A DNA stretch of 64,000 nt, from NCBI GenBank assembly GCA_964580965.1, contig CAZOLZ010000001.1, positions 1 through 64,000 of the forward strand. Reading direction: 5' to 3'. The position numbers and the translations under genes were made by a program. Under the pieces are notes generated by a model, which had not been told where the DNA came from, searched no databases, and was given only the letters and a program-made list of their open reading frames with translations. The stretch is from CAIUKX01 sp964580965. GTDB taxonomy: Bacteria; Bacteroidota; Bacteroidia; Flavobacteriales_D; Crocinitomicaceae. How positions within the stretch are numbered: position 1 is the first letter of the stretch; each line of letters starts with the position of its first letter. Shown here in pieces: positions 26,973 through 35,373 of this stretch.

Positions 26973-27541
26973 TGAATTACTTTGCACACGAAACAGCCGT
27001 TGTAGATGAAGGTTGTGTAATCGGAGAGGGGTCAAGAATCTGGCATTTTTCTCACATAATGCCTAACTGTGAATTAGGTGAAAAATGTAACATTGGTCAA
27101 AATGTGGTTGTTTCACCTGATGTTAAATTGGGTAAAAATGTAAAAGTTCAAAATAACGTTTCTATTTATACTGGAGTTATTTGTGAAGACGATGTGTTTT
27201 TAGGTCCTTCTATGGTTTTTACGAATGTAATAAATCCAAGAAGTGCTGTTAACAGAAAAAATGAATATGCCAAGACAACTGTTAAAAGAGGTGCTAGTAT
27301 TGGTGCGAATGCAACTATAGTTTGCGGTCATGATATAGGAGCTTTTGCATTTATTGGTGCAGGTGCAGTTGTAACTAAAACAGTTCCTAACTATGCTTTA
27401 GTCGTTGGTAATCCAGCAAGACAAATTGGATGGATGAGTGAATATGGTCATCGTTTGGAATTTAATGAAAGTGGAACTGCTATTTGTCCAGAAAGCCAAG
27501 ATCAATACAAGTTAGAAAATAATCAGGTGGTAAAACTATGA
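26972..27541 (+). CDS. WbpD/WlbB-like hexapeptide-repeat sugar N-acetyltransferase
   Basis: The 189 residues form a left-handed beta-helix acetyltransferase. It starts with the WbpD/WlbB-type MNYFAHETAVVDEGCVIGEG and has repeated hexapeptides (IGEGSRIWHF, LGEKCNIGQN, VKRGASIGANATIVCG), ending with VVGNPARQIGWMSEYG. WlbB/WbpD transfers acetyl to the 3-amino group of UDP-2-acetamido-3-amino-glucuronate using acetyl-CoA. Its first base is shared with the last base of the decarboxylase gene, and its end overlaps rfbB by 4 bases. The dehydrogenase and oxidase steps of that route are not in the window. Confidence 0.85.
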   Translation: MNYFAHETAVVDEGCVIGEGSRIWHFSHIMPNCELGEKCNIGQNVVVSPDVKLGKNVKVQNNVSIYTGVICEDDVFLGPSMVFTNVINPRSAVNRKNEYAKTTVKRGASIGANATIVCGHDIGAFAFIGAGAVVTKTVPNYALVVGNPARQIGWMSEYGHRLEFNESGTAICPESQDQYKLENNQVVKL

Positions 27542-28590
27542 GTTTTCAAAAAAATATTTTAATTACAGGTGGAGCGGGATTTATTGGCTCCCATGTAGTT
27601 CGTTTATTTGTAAATAAATATCCGAAATATAGAATAATCAATTTTGATAAATTAACTTACGCAGGAAATTTAGAAAACCTGAAAGATATCGAAGATAAAG
27701 AAAATTATGTTTTCGTTAAAGGTGATATCTGTTCGGTAAATGATGTAGTAAGTGTTTTTGAAACTTTTAATATTTCTGATGTAGTTCATTTAGCTGCTGA
27801 ATCTCACGTTGATCGTTCTATTGAAGGTCCTATGGATTTTGTGATGACAAATGTAGTTGGAACAGTTAACTTATTACAAGCAGCTAAACAATATTGGGAT
27901 TTAAGCAAAGCGCATGTTTTTCACCACGTTTCAACAGATGAGGTATTCGGAAGTTTAGGAGAAGAAGGTTTATTTGAAGAAACAACTCCTTACGATCCGA
28001 GAAGTCCATATTCTGCATCTAAAGCGTCATCAGATCATTTTCTGAGAGCTTTTTATCATACGTATGGATTACCTATTAAAATGTCAAACTGCTCAAACAA
28101 CTATGGTAGTCATCATTTTCCAGAAAAATTAATACCATTAGTTATTAATAATATTGTGAATAATAAACCTATACCAGTTTACGGGAAAGGTGAAAATATC
28201 AGAGATTGGTTATGGGTAGTTGATCACGCTTCAGCTATTGATACAATTTTTCATAATGGTAAACTTGGAGAATCATACAATGTTGGTGGTTTGAATGAAT
28301 GGAAAAATATTGATTTAGTAAATCTTTTGTGCGCAATATTGGATGAAAAGTTAAATCGTTTAAAAGGCCAAAGTGCGCAATTAATTACATTTGTAAAGGA
28401 TAGGGCAGGACACGATGCTCGTTATGCAATTAACGCCAATAAATTAGCTACAGAATTAGGTTGGAAACCTTCCATCCAATTTGAAGAAGGATTAGAAAAA
28501 ACAGTTGATTGGTATCTTGAAAACAACGAATGGGTTGAAAAAGTAACTTCTGGTGATTATCAACAATATTACGAAAATATGTATAAATAA
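27538..28590 (+). CDS. rfbB: dTDP-glucose 4,6-dehydratase
   Basis: RfbB makes dTDP-4-keto-6-deoxyglucose, the precursor of rhamnose and related deoxysugars. Rossmann GGAGFIGSHVV (about residues 11-21), the catalytic STDEVFGSL region, YSASKAS (YxxxK) and NNYGSHHFPEKLIPL are diagnostic. The length (350) is typical. It overlaps the acetyltransferase gene by 4 bases. rfbA and rfbC are not present here; an RmlD-like reductase is 24 kb away. Confidence 0.93.
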   Translation: MSFQKNILITGGAGFIGSHVVRLFVNKYPKYRIINFDKLTYAGNLENLKDIEDKENYVFVKGDICSVNDVVSVFETFNISDVVHLAAESHVDRSIEGPMDFVMTNVVGTVNLLQAAKQYWDLSKAHVFHHVSTDEVFGSLGEEGLFEETTPYDPRSPYSASKASSDHFLRAFYHTYGLPIKMSNCSNNYGSHHFPEKLIPLVINNIVNNKPIPVYGKGENIRDWLWVVDHASAIDTIFHNGKLGESYNVGGLNEWKNIDLVNLLCAILDEKLNRLKGQSAQLITFVKDRAGHDARYAINANKLATELGWKPSIQFEEGLEKTVDWYLENNEWVEKVTSGDYQQYYENMYK

Positions 28591-28592
28591 TT

Positions 28593-29336
28593 ATGGGACT
28601 TTTCTCTTCTTTGTTTTCAAAAAAAGTACAATTAGAGCCTGCAGATCTATCAGCTTTAAAAGTAGATATGCATAGTCATTTAATTCCAGGAATTGATGAT
28701 GGTTCTAAATCTTTAGATGATACAATAGGAATGTTGGTAAAGTTTAAAGAGTTGGGATATCAAAAAATCATCACGACTCCTCATATTATGAGTGATTACT
28801 ACAAAAATACTCCTGAAATTATTTTAGGAGGTTTAGAAGAAGTAAGAGCAGAAATCAATCGTATAGGGTTAGATATCGAAATTGAAGCTGCTGCTGAATA
28901 TTTTTATGATGAAACGTTAGTGGAACGACTAGAAAAAGGCTCTTTTATGACCTTTGGGGACAATTATGTTCTAGTTGAATTTTCATTCTCTTCAGAACCA
29001 AGAGGACATGAAGCATTTTTCTTTGATATGTTGATTAAAGGCTATCGTCCGATTATAGCACATTTTGAACGTTATAATTTTTTACATGGCTCAGTTGAAA
29101 AAGCTGCTGAATGGAGAGAAAAGGGATTGTTAATCCAAATGAATATTAATTCGTTATCAGGACATTATGGTCCTTTAGTAAAGAAACAAGCAGAAATGCT
29201 AGTAGATTCTGGACAAATCGACTTTATCGCATCAGATTGTCATCGAATTGATCACTTAAATCAAATAGATAACATACGTACAAATGAATATTTACATAAG
29301 GTGTTAAAAATGCCTTTGTTGAATAGTGAATTGTAA
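28593..29336 (+). CDS. CpsB/CapC-type PHP-domain protein tyrosine phosphatase
   Basis: This is a metal-dependent PHP phosphatase that dephosphorylates tyrosine kinases controlling polysaccharide chain length. PHP motifs are visible: VDMHSHLIPGIDDGS (about residues 25-39), TTPHIMSDYY (about 62), IIAHFERYNFL and FIASDCHRID. At 247 residues it matches Bacteroidota members. It starts 2 bases after rfbB and closes the sugar-nucleotide operon, suggesting that this operon serves a capsule or exopolysaccharide whose kinase and polymerase genes lie elsewhere. Confidence 0.9.
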   Translation: MGLFSSLFSKKVQLEPADLSALKVDMHSHLIPGIDDGSKSLDDTIGMLVKFKELGYQKIITTPHIMSDYYKNTPEIILGGLEEVRAEINRIGLDIEIEAAAEYFYDETLVERLEKGSFMTFGDNYVLVEFSFSSEPRGHEAFFFDMLIKGYRPIIAHFERYNFLHGSVEKAAEWREKGLLIQMNINSLSGHYGPLVKKQAEMLVDSGQIDFIASDCHRIDHLNQIDNIRTNEYLHKVLKMPLLNSEL

Positions 29337-29390
29337 AATTGAAGCAAAACTTACTGTTTAGCCCTTACATGACCGAAATGTATTAATAGT

Positions 29391-30290
29391 TTAAAAATAC
29401 AATCCTCTAAAATAAGCTTGATTTCTATTAAATTGGACAGTAGGAAAAGGAATTTTCAAATAGTTAAATTGTGAAGTGATTTTTTTTAGTAATTTATTTT
29501 TAATTGGAAGTTTACTAAAATCTAAATCAAACGAGAAGTAAAATTCACGCATCGCAGAATAGCTTATATCGGTTATAGGGTCATTATAGATATCATTATT
29601 TCCAACTATTTTATTATGAATACCATACCCAAAAGCAAATAATAACCAATCAGGAGATTTTTTAACAATGAAATTTGTTGGTATACTTATCCAGTAGCTT
29701 TGACCATTGTAATCTTTCAATAAACGTTGAGGAATTGTTTTTCCCAAAACATTTGGACGTATTGCTGCAAAATCAGTTAAATGAGTTGAAAATTTTAATA
29801 ATACTTTTTGTTCTTTCCAGAACAATTCTTGTGTTAGAAAAGATAAAGATCCTAATATATTTGCAGTCATATCTCCCCAAGAAAATCCCCATTTAGAATT
29901 ATAACCATCCATAATTTCAAGTATTGTTTGAAAAGCAAGTCCGTAAGAAGCTCCTATTACAGCTGATTTTCTCTGAGGTAAACCTGTCCATTGGTAAGAA
30001 TTAGAAACGAAAATAGAGAGTTTATTTGCAGTGTAAAAATGGCCTATTTTATCCATTTGTAACCATTCACTATTGTCATTAAAAAAATGAAATTTAGATT
30101 TTGGATAATCTTTGTACCAAGTTGAATACAAGGCGGTATAACCACCAATTGTTGCAGTTGAAATAGAGCTGCTGATAAGAATAACTTTATTAATATTTAG
30201 TTCAGAAGTATCTTTTATATTGATAGTCTTTTCTTGTCCAAAAACACTTAAAAATAATATACAGCAAAAAACAGAAATATATAACTTCAT
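29391..30290 (-). CDS. DUF2279-family secreted/envelope protein
   Basis: A signal peptide (MKLYISVFCCILFLSVFGQ) begins at the ATG at 30290, preferred over an ATG 21 bases upstream; the product is 299 residues. The YfiM-like DUF2279 core is about residues 80-170: MDKIGHFYTANKLS, then IGASYGLAFQTILEIMDG and WGFSWGDMTANILGS. The pattern of His, Asp and Glu in hydrophobic helices recalls membrane-embedded or outer-membrane-associated proteins, but no activity is known. The last 100 residues have alternating beta-strand character. It is monocistronic and convergent with the phosphatase gene. Confidence 0.78.
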   Translation of the reverse strand: MKLYISVFCCILFLSVFGQEKTINIKDTSELNINKVILISSSISTATIGGYTALYSTWYKDYPKSKFHFFNDNSEWLQMDKIGHFYTANKLSIFVSNSYQWTGLPQRKSAVIGASYGLAFQTILEIMDGYNSKWGFSWGDMTANILGSLSFLTQELFWKEQKVLLKFSTHLTDFAAIRPNVLGKTIPQRLLKDYNGQSYWISIPTNFIVKKSPDWLLFAFGYGIHNKIVGNNDIYNDPITDISYSAMREFYFSFDLDFSKLPIKNKLLKKITSQFNYLKIPFPTVQFNRNQAYFRGLYF

Positions 30291-30485
30291 CGATAAAGTC
30301 TTAAAATTCAAAAATAAGAATTCCTAAGAGTACAAATAAATGAATTTTAAATAACTGATTGTAAATTCTTTTGAATATTAACATTTATAGTTTACTTAAA
30401 ACCTTCTTTCGTTAAAAGATATCATATAAAACACTAAATTTACCAGATTGAACGTTACTTCAGAATTAATAGTATTATACATACC

Positions 30486-31169
30486 ATGAATATATCAAGA
30501 AAAGATTGGACAGAAATAAAGACAAATGATAGTTGGGCGATTTTTAAAATTATGTCAGAATTTGTTGAAGCATATGACAGAATGTCTAAAATCGGTCCAA
30601 GTGTTTCAATTTTTGGTTCAGCAAGAACAAATCCAGATAATAAGTATTATCAATATGCGGTGGATATTGCAAGAAAACTTTCTGATTTAGGTTATGGGAT
30701 TATTACTGGTGGTGGACCAGGAATAATGGAAGCAGGAAATAAAGGAGCTTTTGAAACAGGGGGGAAGTCTGTTGGATTAAACATTGATTTACCTTTTGAA
30801 CAAAATCACAACCCATACATAGATGCTGAACACAATTTAGAGTTTGATTATTTCTTCGTAAGAAAAGTAATCTTTGTAAAATACTCTCAGGCTTTTGTAA
30901 TTATGCCAGGAGGTCTTGGAACTTTGGATGAAATGTTCGAAGCTCTAACATTGATCCAAACGAAGAAAATTAACAAAAGACCAATAGTTCTTTTTGGAAA
31001 ATCTTATTGGAAAGGTTTAATTGAATGGATTAAAGAAGTTATGTTAGAACAAGAGCAAAATATTTCTCCGGAAGACTTAGATTTATTTATCACTGTTGAT
31101 TCAGTTGATGAAGCCGTTAAGCATATAGATGATTTCTTTAAATTCCATGATTTAACTCCTAATTTTTAA
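30486..31169 (+). CDS. LOG-family Rossmann-fold protein (TIGR00730 type)
   Basis: This family shares the lysine-decarboxylase-like fold and hydrolyses nucleoside 5'-monophosphates (cytokinin riboside 5'-monophosphate phosphoribohydrolase activity in characterised members). Both signature motifs are present: GGGPGIMEAGNKGAF (about residues 78-92) and PGGLGTLDEMFE (about 140-151). The 227-residue length is normal. It starts a run with the PASTA protein, a T9SS protein and the pseudouridine synthase, with 10 bases before the next gene. Confidence 0.9.
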   Translation: MNISRKDWTEIKTNDSWAIFKIMSEFVEAYDRMSKIGPSVSIFGSARTNPDNKYYQYAVDIARKLSDLGYGIITGGGPGIMEAGNKGAFETGGKSVGLNIDLPFEQNHNPYIDAEHNLEFDYFFVRKVIFVKYSQAFVIMPGGLGTLDEMFEALTLIQTKKINKRPIVLFGKSYWKGLIEWIKEVMLEQEQNISPEDLDLFITVDSVDEAVKHIDDFFKFHDLTPNF

Positions 31170-31179
31170 TATATTTTAA

Positions 31180-31995
31180 ATGAGTCGTTTCAAAAGTTTA
31201 TTTTATTTTCTTTTTTCTAAAAAATTTATAAAAAACATAGGGTTAATTGCCTTAACTTATTTGATTGTTATTACTGTTTTAGTATATTATTTGGGTTCAT
31301 ACACCAAACATGGACAGAAAGTAGAAGTACCAAATTTAATTGGTAAAAATATTTCAAATATTAAGTCAATATTAGAGGACTTGAACCTTGAGTATGAAGT
31401 GGCAGAAGTCAAATATGATCCAAGAAAAGTTAAAGGAACAATTTTAGACCAAGATCCTGCATCAACCGAAATATCCAATTTGTTCGTAAAAGAAGGAAGG
31501 ATTATCCGTTTAAAAATATCTAAAGCTATAGATTTAGTTGATATGCCTGATTTGGTTAGTAAATCAGAACGATTTGCTTTACAAGTTCTCAAAAATAGAG
31601 GTTTGAAGTACGAAATAGAGTATAAGAAATCGAATGAATCTGATGGAGCTGTTTTAGACCAACGTTATAAAGGTAAGTCTGTCAGGACAGGATATAAGCT
31701 ACCTATAGGTTCTGTTGTGACTTTAATTGTTGGCAAAAGTCAAGGGGGGGAACCTGTTCAAATACCAGACTTATATGGTTTTACAATTGCTGAGGCTGAA
31801 TCTTTAATTGATCAGATTGAGGGGATATCGCTTTTTGGAGTTTGTCCAGAATGTTTAACGTATGAAGATTCGGTAAAGGCTAGAATTGAATCTCAAGCTC
31901 CAGATTTTGTCAAAGATCTTTTAGCCCCTTTTGGGACTACAATAACCGTTTATGCTAATCCAAATTTTAAAGAGGAAATAGAAGGTGATGAATAA
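31180..31995 (+). CDS. Membrane-anchored PASTA-domain protein
   Basis: One N-terminal membrane helix (about residues 17-38) is followed by three PASTA domains outside the membrane (about 46-113, 117-185 and 190-265; starts VEVPNLIG, VDMPDLVS and VQIPDLYG). PASTA domains bind uncross-linked peptidoglycan and are usually attached to Ser/Thr kinases or penicillin-binding proteins; here they have no partner domain. Bacteroidota often carry such a gene before rluD. It overlaps the next gene by 11 bases. Confidence 0.88.
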   Translation: MSRFKSLFYFLFSKKFIKNIGLIALTYLIVITVLVYYLGSYTKHGQKVEVPNLIGKNISNIKSILEDLNLEYEVAEVKYDPRKVKGTILDQDPASTEISNLFVKEGRIIRLKISKAIDLVDMPDLVSKSERFALQVLKNRGLKYEIEYKKSNESDGAVLDQRYKGKSVRTGYKLPIGSVVTLIVGKSQGGEPVQIPDLYGFTIAEAESLIDQIEGISLFGVCPECLTYEDSVKARIESQAPDFVKDLLAPFGTTITVYANPNFKEEIEGDE

Positions 31996-34222
31996 AACAG
32001 TATTCTTATTAATTACTACAGTTTATTTTTTATTTGATGGATGTAATTTGTTAGCACAAGAATATACAACTGCTGTTTTTCCCTCAATCAACCTAAAAGA
32101 TTCTCAAAAAGAGAAAAGTAGTAATACATTTGACAGTACATTTATTTTTAAATCTGATACTTTAACATTACCATTTTTTGACGATTTTAGTAAGAAAACA
32201 ATTCAAAATTATCAAGCAGGTTATAATGATGTTGGTATTACTTTTGAGAAGGTTTATAAAGTATTAGACAATACCAACCAACCTATTTCTAATTCATTAT
32301 TTTATACAACACAAGAGACATATAGAAGAACAGTAGATTCAGATAATACAACATATAATGATGCTGTATTAGCTTCTACATCATTGCAATGGTGTAATTT
32401 AGCAAGCTACCCAGTTTCTTATTCAGCATTACAAGCATACCCTCCCTATTTTATTTATGATTCACTTGGAGTTGCTAATGATAAACCTGATACAGTTTGG
32501 ATTTTAAGTCCTGAGGTATATCAAGACTCAGCGACTCAATTTTTTAAAAACATTAACGATTCTTCTTTGTATTGGTTAGATAGCTCAGCTTATCATAATT
32601 ATACATTTGCAGTAAGTCCATGGTCTATTGGGGTAATGACTTTTGATGGATTAGATGAAACTGGTGAACCCTATCAATTTGGGTCTTCAATTTCTGGATA
32701 TGCAGATCAATTGACATCAAAACCAATTGATTTAACATCATACAATGCTTCGGATTCGATTTATCTGAGTTTTTTATATCAAGCAGGAGATTATGGTGAA
32801 AATCCAGATCCATCTGATTCATTACTGCTTCGTTTTTATGTTAAAAATACTGATACATGGGAAAATGTTTGGACAAAGCCTGGTTTTTCTGGAGACACAA
32901 ACTTTAGAATAACCCACGTACCGATTACAAATGCAAAATATTTTTCCGATGCTTTCCAGTTTAAGTTTTTAAATTATGGAAATTTATCTGGAAGTTTTGA
33001 TCATTTTCATATTGACTATGTTCACCTTAGGAGTTTATCGGGTTATCAAGATACATTATTTAAGGATTTTGCATGGGTGTATCCCATTCAAACCTTATTG
33101 GATAATTACACTTCAGTTCCTTGGGATCATTTTGTGAATAAACCGGATCAATCTTTAAGTGAGAATATCAAGATGGTCATTCGAAATGGTAGTAATATTG
33201 CTGAGAATAACTCTTTACAAGGAACATTAAAACTGGCTTATAATGGTGTAACTGAAAACAGTGTAACATTTGCGGGAGCAGCATTGTCAAATGGTGATTT
33301 AAATTATGAACCAAGAACTTTTTATAAGAGCTATCATGATTTTACTTCAGAACAAATTATGGTTAATAATAAAGCTGTAACAAAAGCTGATTTTGATGTC
33401 ACAGCTTCAATAGCTGCACAGTTCCCAAATGTTGAGGTTAATGATACCATTCATTTTAATCAATATTTTGGGAATTACTACAGTTATGATGATGGCTCTG
33501 CAGAATTAGCATATGGTATAATAGGGACACAATCAAGTTTAGCAATTGAATTTGAATCATATGAAGCAGATACTTTATTAGGTATTTCTATGAATTTTGT
33601 GAAAACAGCTTCAGATGTGAGTAATAAGTTGTTCTTATTGACTGTTTGGGAGGATAATAATGGTAAACCAGGAAGTATCATTTATCAAGATGATTTATTT
33701 TTTCCAAGATCGCCACAGTATATATCTGGTTCGAATAATAACTTCTACACCTATTATTTTAATGATAATGTAGGAGTAAGCGTTGGTTCTAAGTTTTATG
33801 TAGGGTGGAAACAATTTGACTCAGATCGTTTGAATATAGGCTTTGATAGAAATACAAAAAAGAATGAACATGTTTTTTATTCTTTAAATGAGGGGATTAC
33901 TTGGAATCAGTCATTAATTGAAGGTGTACCAATGATTAGACCAGTCTTTTCAACAGGGATGAATAATGAACTAGGTATATCTCCAATTGATAATAAACCA
34001 GCAATTAAAGTATTTCCAAACCCAACAAATGGACAAATTAATATCCTTGGAGATTTATCTCATTACACCAAGTTTTCAATTATAAATATGAATGGACAGT
34101 TGATTTTGGAAGGACACCTTAATGAAGGTTTAATTGATGTTTCATTTATAGATGAAGGGATTTATTTTATTACTTTAGAATCAAATGATGATAAGGTTAC
34201 TCACAAATTTATTAAACAATAA
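31985..34222 (+). CDS. T9SS type A sorting-domain secreted protein of unknown function
   Basis: The 745 residues begin with a signal peptide (ending NLLAQ, about residue 25) and end with a type A T9SS sorting domain (from about 675; IKVFPNPTNGQINILG to HKFIKQ). Between them are beta-rich segments without a recognised catalytic motif, including a jelly-roll-like stretch (about 225-345). The gene lies between a PASTA protein (11-base overlap) and an RluD-type gene (2-base spacing), so it is co-transcribed with housekeeping genes, which hints at a conserved envelope role rather than an accessory one. Confidence 0.82.
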   Translation: MMNKTVFLLITTVYFLFDGCNLLAQEYTTAVFPSINLKDSQKEKSSNTFDSTFIFKSDTLTLPFFDDFSKKTIQNYQAGYNDVGITFEKVYKVLDNTNQPISNSLFYTTQETYRRTVDSDNTTYNDAVLASTSLQWCNLASYPVSYSALQAYPPYFIYDSLGVANDKPDTVWILSPEVYQDSATQFFKNINDSSLYWLDSSAYHNYTFAVSPWSIGVMTFDGLDETGEPYQFGSSISGYADQLTSKPIDLTSYNASDSIYLSFLYQAGDYGENPDPSDSLLLRFYVKNTDTWENVWTKPGFSGDTNFRITHVPITNAKYFSDAFQFKFLNYGNLSGSFDHFHIDYVHLRSLSGYQDTLFKDFAWVYPIQTLLDNYTSVPWDHFVNKPDQSLSENIKMVIRNGSNIAENNSLQGTLKLAYNGVTENSVTFAGAALSNGDLNYEPRTFYKSYHDFTSEQIMVNNKAVTKADFDVTASIAAQFPNVEVNDTIHFNQYFGNYYSYDDGSAELAYGIIGTQSSLAIEFESYEADTLLGISMNFVKTASDVSNKLFLLTVWEDNNGKPGSIIYQDDLFFPRSPQYISGSNNNFYTYYFNDNVGVSVGSKFYVGWKQFDSDRLNIGFDRNTKKNEHVFYSLNEGITWNQSLIEGVPMIRPVFSTGMNNELGISPIDNKPAIKVFPNPTNGQINILGDLSHYTKFSIINMNGQLILEGHLNEGLIDVSFIDEGIYFITLESNDDKVTHKFIKQ

Positions 34223-34224
34223 TT

Positions 34225-35262
34225 ATGCAAGAAGAGTTTGATTCTTCCGAGGAAAATAATGTTGAAGATGAATTGTATGAACATTATAAGTTCATTGTTG
34301 ATTTCGGTCAGGAGGTTGTTCGAATAGATAAATTTTTGATGGACCGATTACCTAATACGTCACGGAATAAAATTCAATTTGCAGCTAAAAATGGAAATGT
34401 TTTAGTCAATCAAAAAGCAGTTAAGCAAAATTATCGTGTGAAACCTAATGATGAGGTTTCAATAGTTATGCCATATCCAGTAAGAGAGATAGAGCTTATA
34501 CCGGAGAATATTCCTATTGATATTACGTATGAAGATGAATACCTAGTAGTTGTAAATAAACCTTCAAATATGGTTGTTCATCCAGGATATGGAAACTATA
34601 CTGGAACATTAGTAAATGCGATGGTTTATCATTTTGATAATCTTCCATATCGAACACAGGATTATTTCGGAAGGCCAGGATTGGTTCATAGAATAGATAA
34701 ACATACCACTGGGTTGATGGTTATCGCAAAAACGGAATTTGCATTGTCTTACCTAGCAAAACAATTTGCTGATAGAACTACAGAAAGAAGGTATCAAGCT
34801 TTGGTATGGGGTAACGTAGAAAAAGATGGTACAATTATAGGTCATATTGGGCGATCATTAAAGAATCGAAAAGTAATGGATGTGTTTCCAGATGGGAGTC
34901 ATGGTAAACATGCTGTTACACATTATAAAGTGATTGAACGTTTTGGTTTAGTTACATTAGTAGAGTGTAAATTAGAAACAGGAAGAACGCATCAAATTAG
35001 AGCGCATATGAAACATATTGGCCATCCGCTGTTCAACGATATTGAATACGGAGGTGATAGAATTGTTAGAGGTACAACTCATGCCAAGTACAAGAAATTT
35101 ATCGAAAATTGTTTCTCTCAAATTTCAGGTCAAGCGCTTCATGCTAAATCATTAGGTTTTGAGCATCCATATTCACATCAGAACATGCAGTTTGATTCAG
35201 AATTACCAGAAGGGTTCCTCGAAATTTTGAAAAAATGGAGAACATATGTTCATGATTTTTAA
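34225..35262 (+). CDS. RluA/RluD-family pseudouridine synthase
   Basis: An N-terminal S4 RNA-binding domain (about residues 30-90; VRIDKFLMDRLPNTSRNKIQ) precedes the RluA catalytic domain with the active-site motif HRIDKHTTGLMVIAK (about 152-166, catalytic Asp) and the C-terminal LETGRTHQIRAHMKHIGHPL. The order and length (345) match RluD, which modifies helix 69 of 23S rRNA, but the target is inferred. It is the last gene of its operon. Confidence 0.92.
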   Translation: MQEEFDSSEENNVEDELYEHYKFIVDFGQEVVRIDKFLMDRLPNTSRNKIQFAAKNGNVLVNQKAVKQNYRVKPNDEVSIVMPYPVREIELIPENIPIDITYEDEYLVVVNKPSNMVVHPGYGNYTGTLVNAMVYHFDNLPYRTQDYFGRPGLVHRIDKHTTGLMVIAKTEFALSYLAKQFADRTTERRYQALVWGNVEKDGTIIGHIGRSLKNRKVMDVFPDGSHGKHAVTHYKVIERFGLVTLVECKLETGRTHQIRAHMKHIGHPLFNDIEYGGDRIVRGTTHAKYKKFIENCFSQISGQALHAKSLGFEHPYSHQNMQFDSELPEGFLEILKKWRTYVHDF

Positions 35263-35307
35263 GAAATGTATATTTGATTTTCAAGTTAGTTGCTTTAATT
35301 TAAATAT

Positions 35308-35315
35308 TATATTTG
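35308..35315 (+). promoter_or_regulatory. Candidate -7 promoter element for the PorE-like gene
   Basis: TATATTTG is an exact match to TAnnTTTG, 58 bases before the start codon. The region 19 bases further upstream reads GTTA, so only the -7 box is convincing. Confidence 0.38.
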
Positions 35316-35373
35316 TCTGTAAAATCGATTATTAATTTTTTATAAAAAAAACTAGATAAATACGAACAAACTT

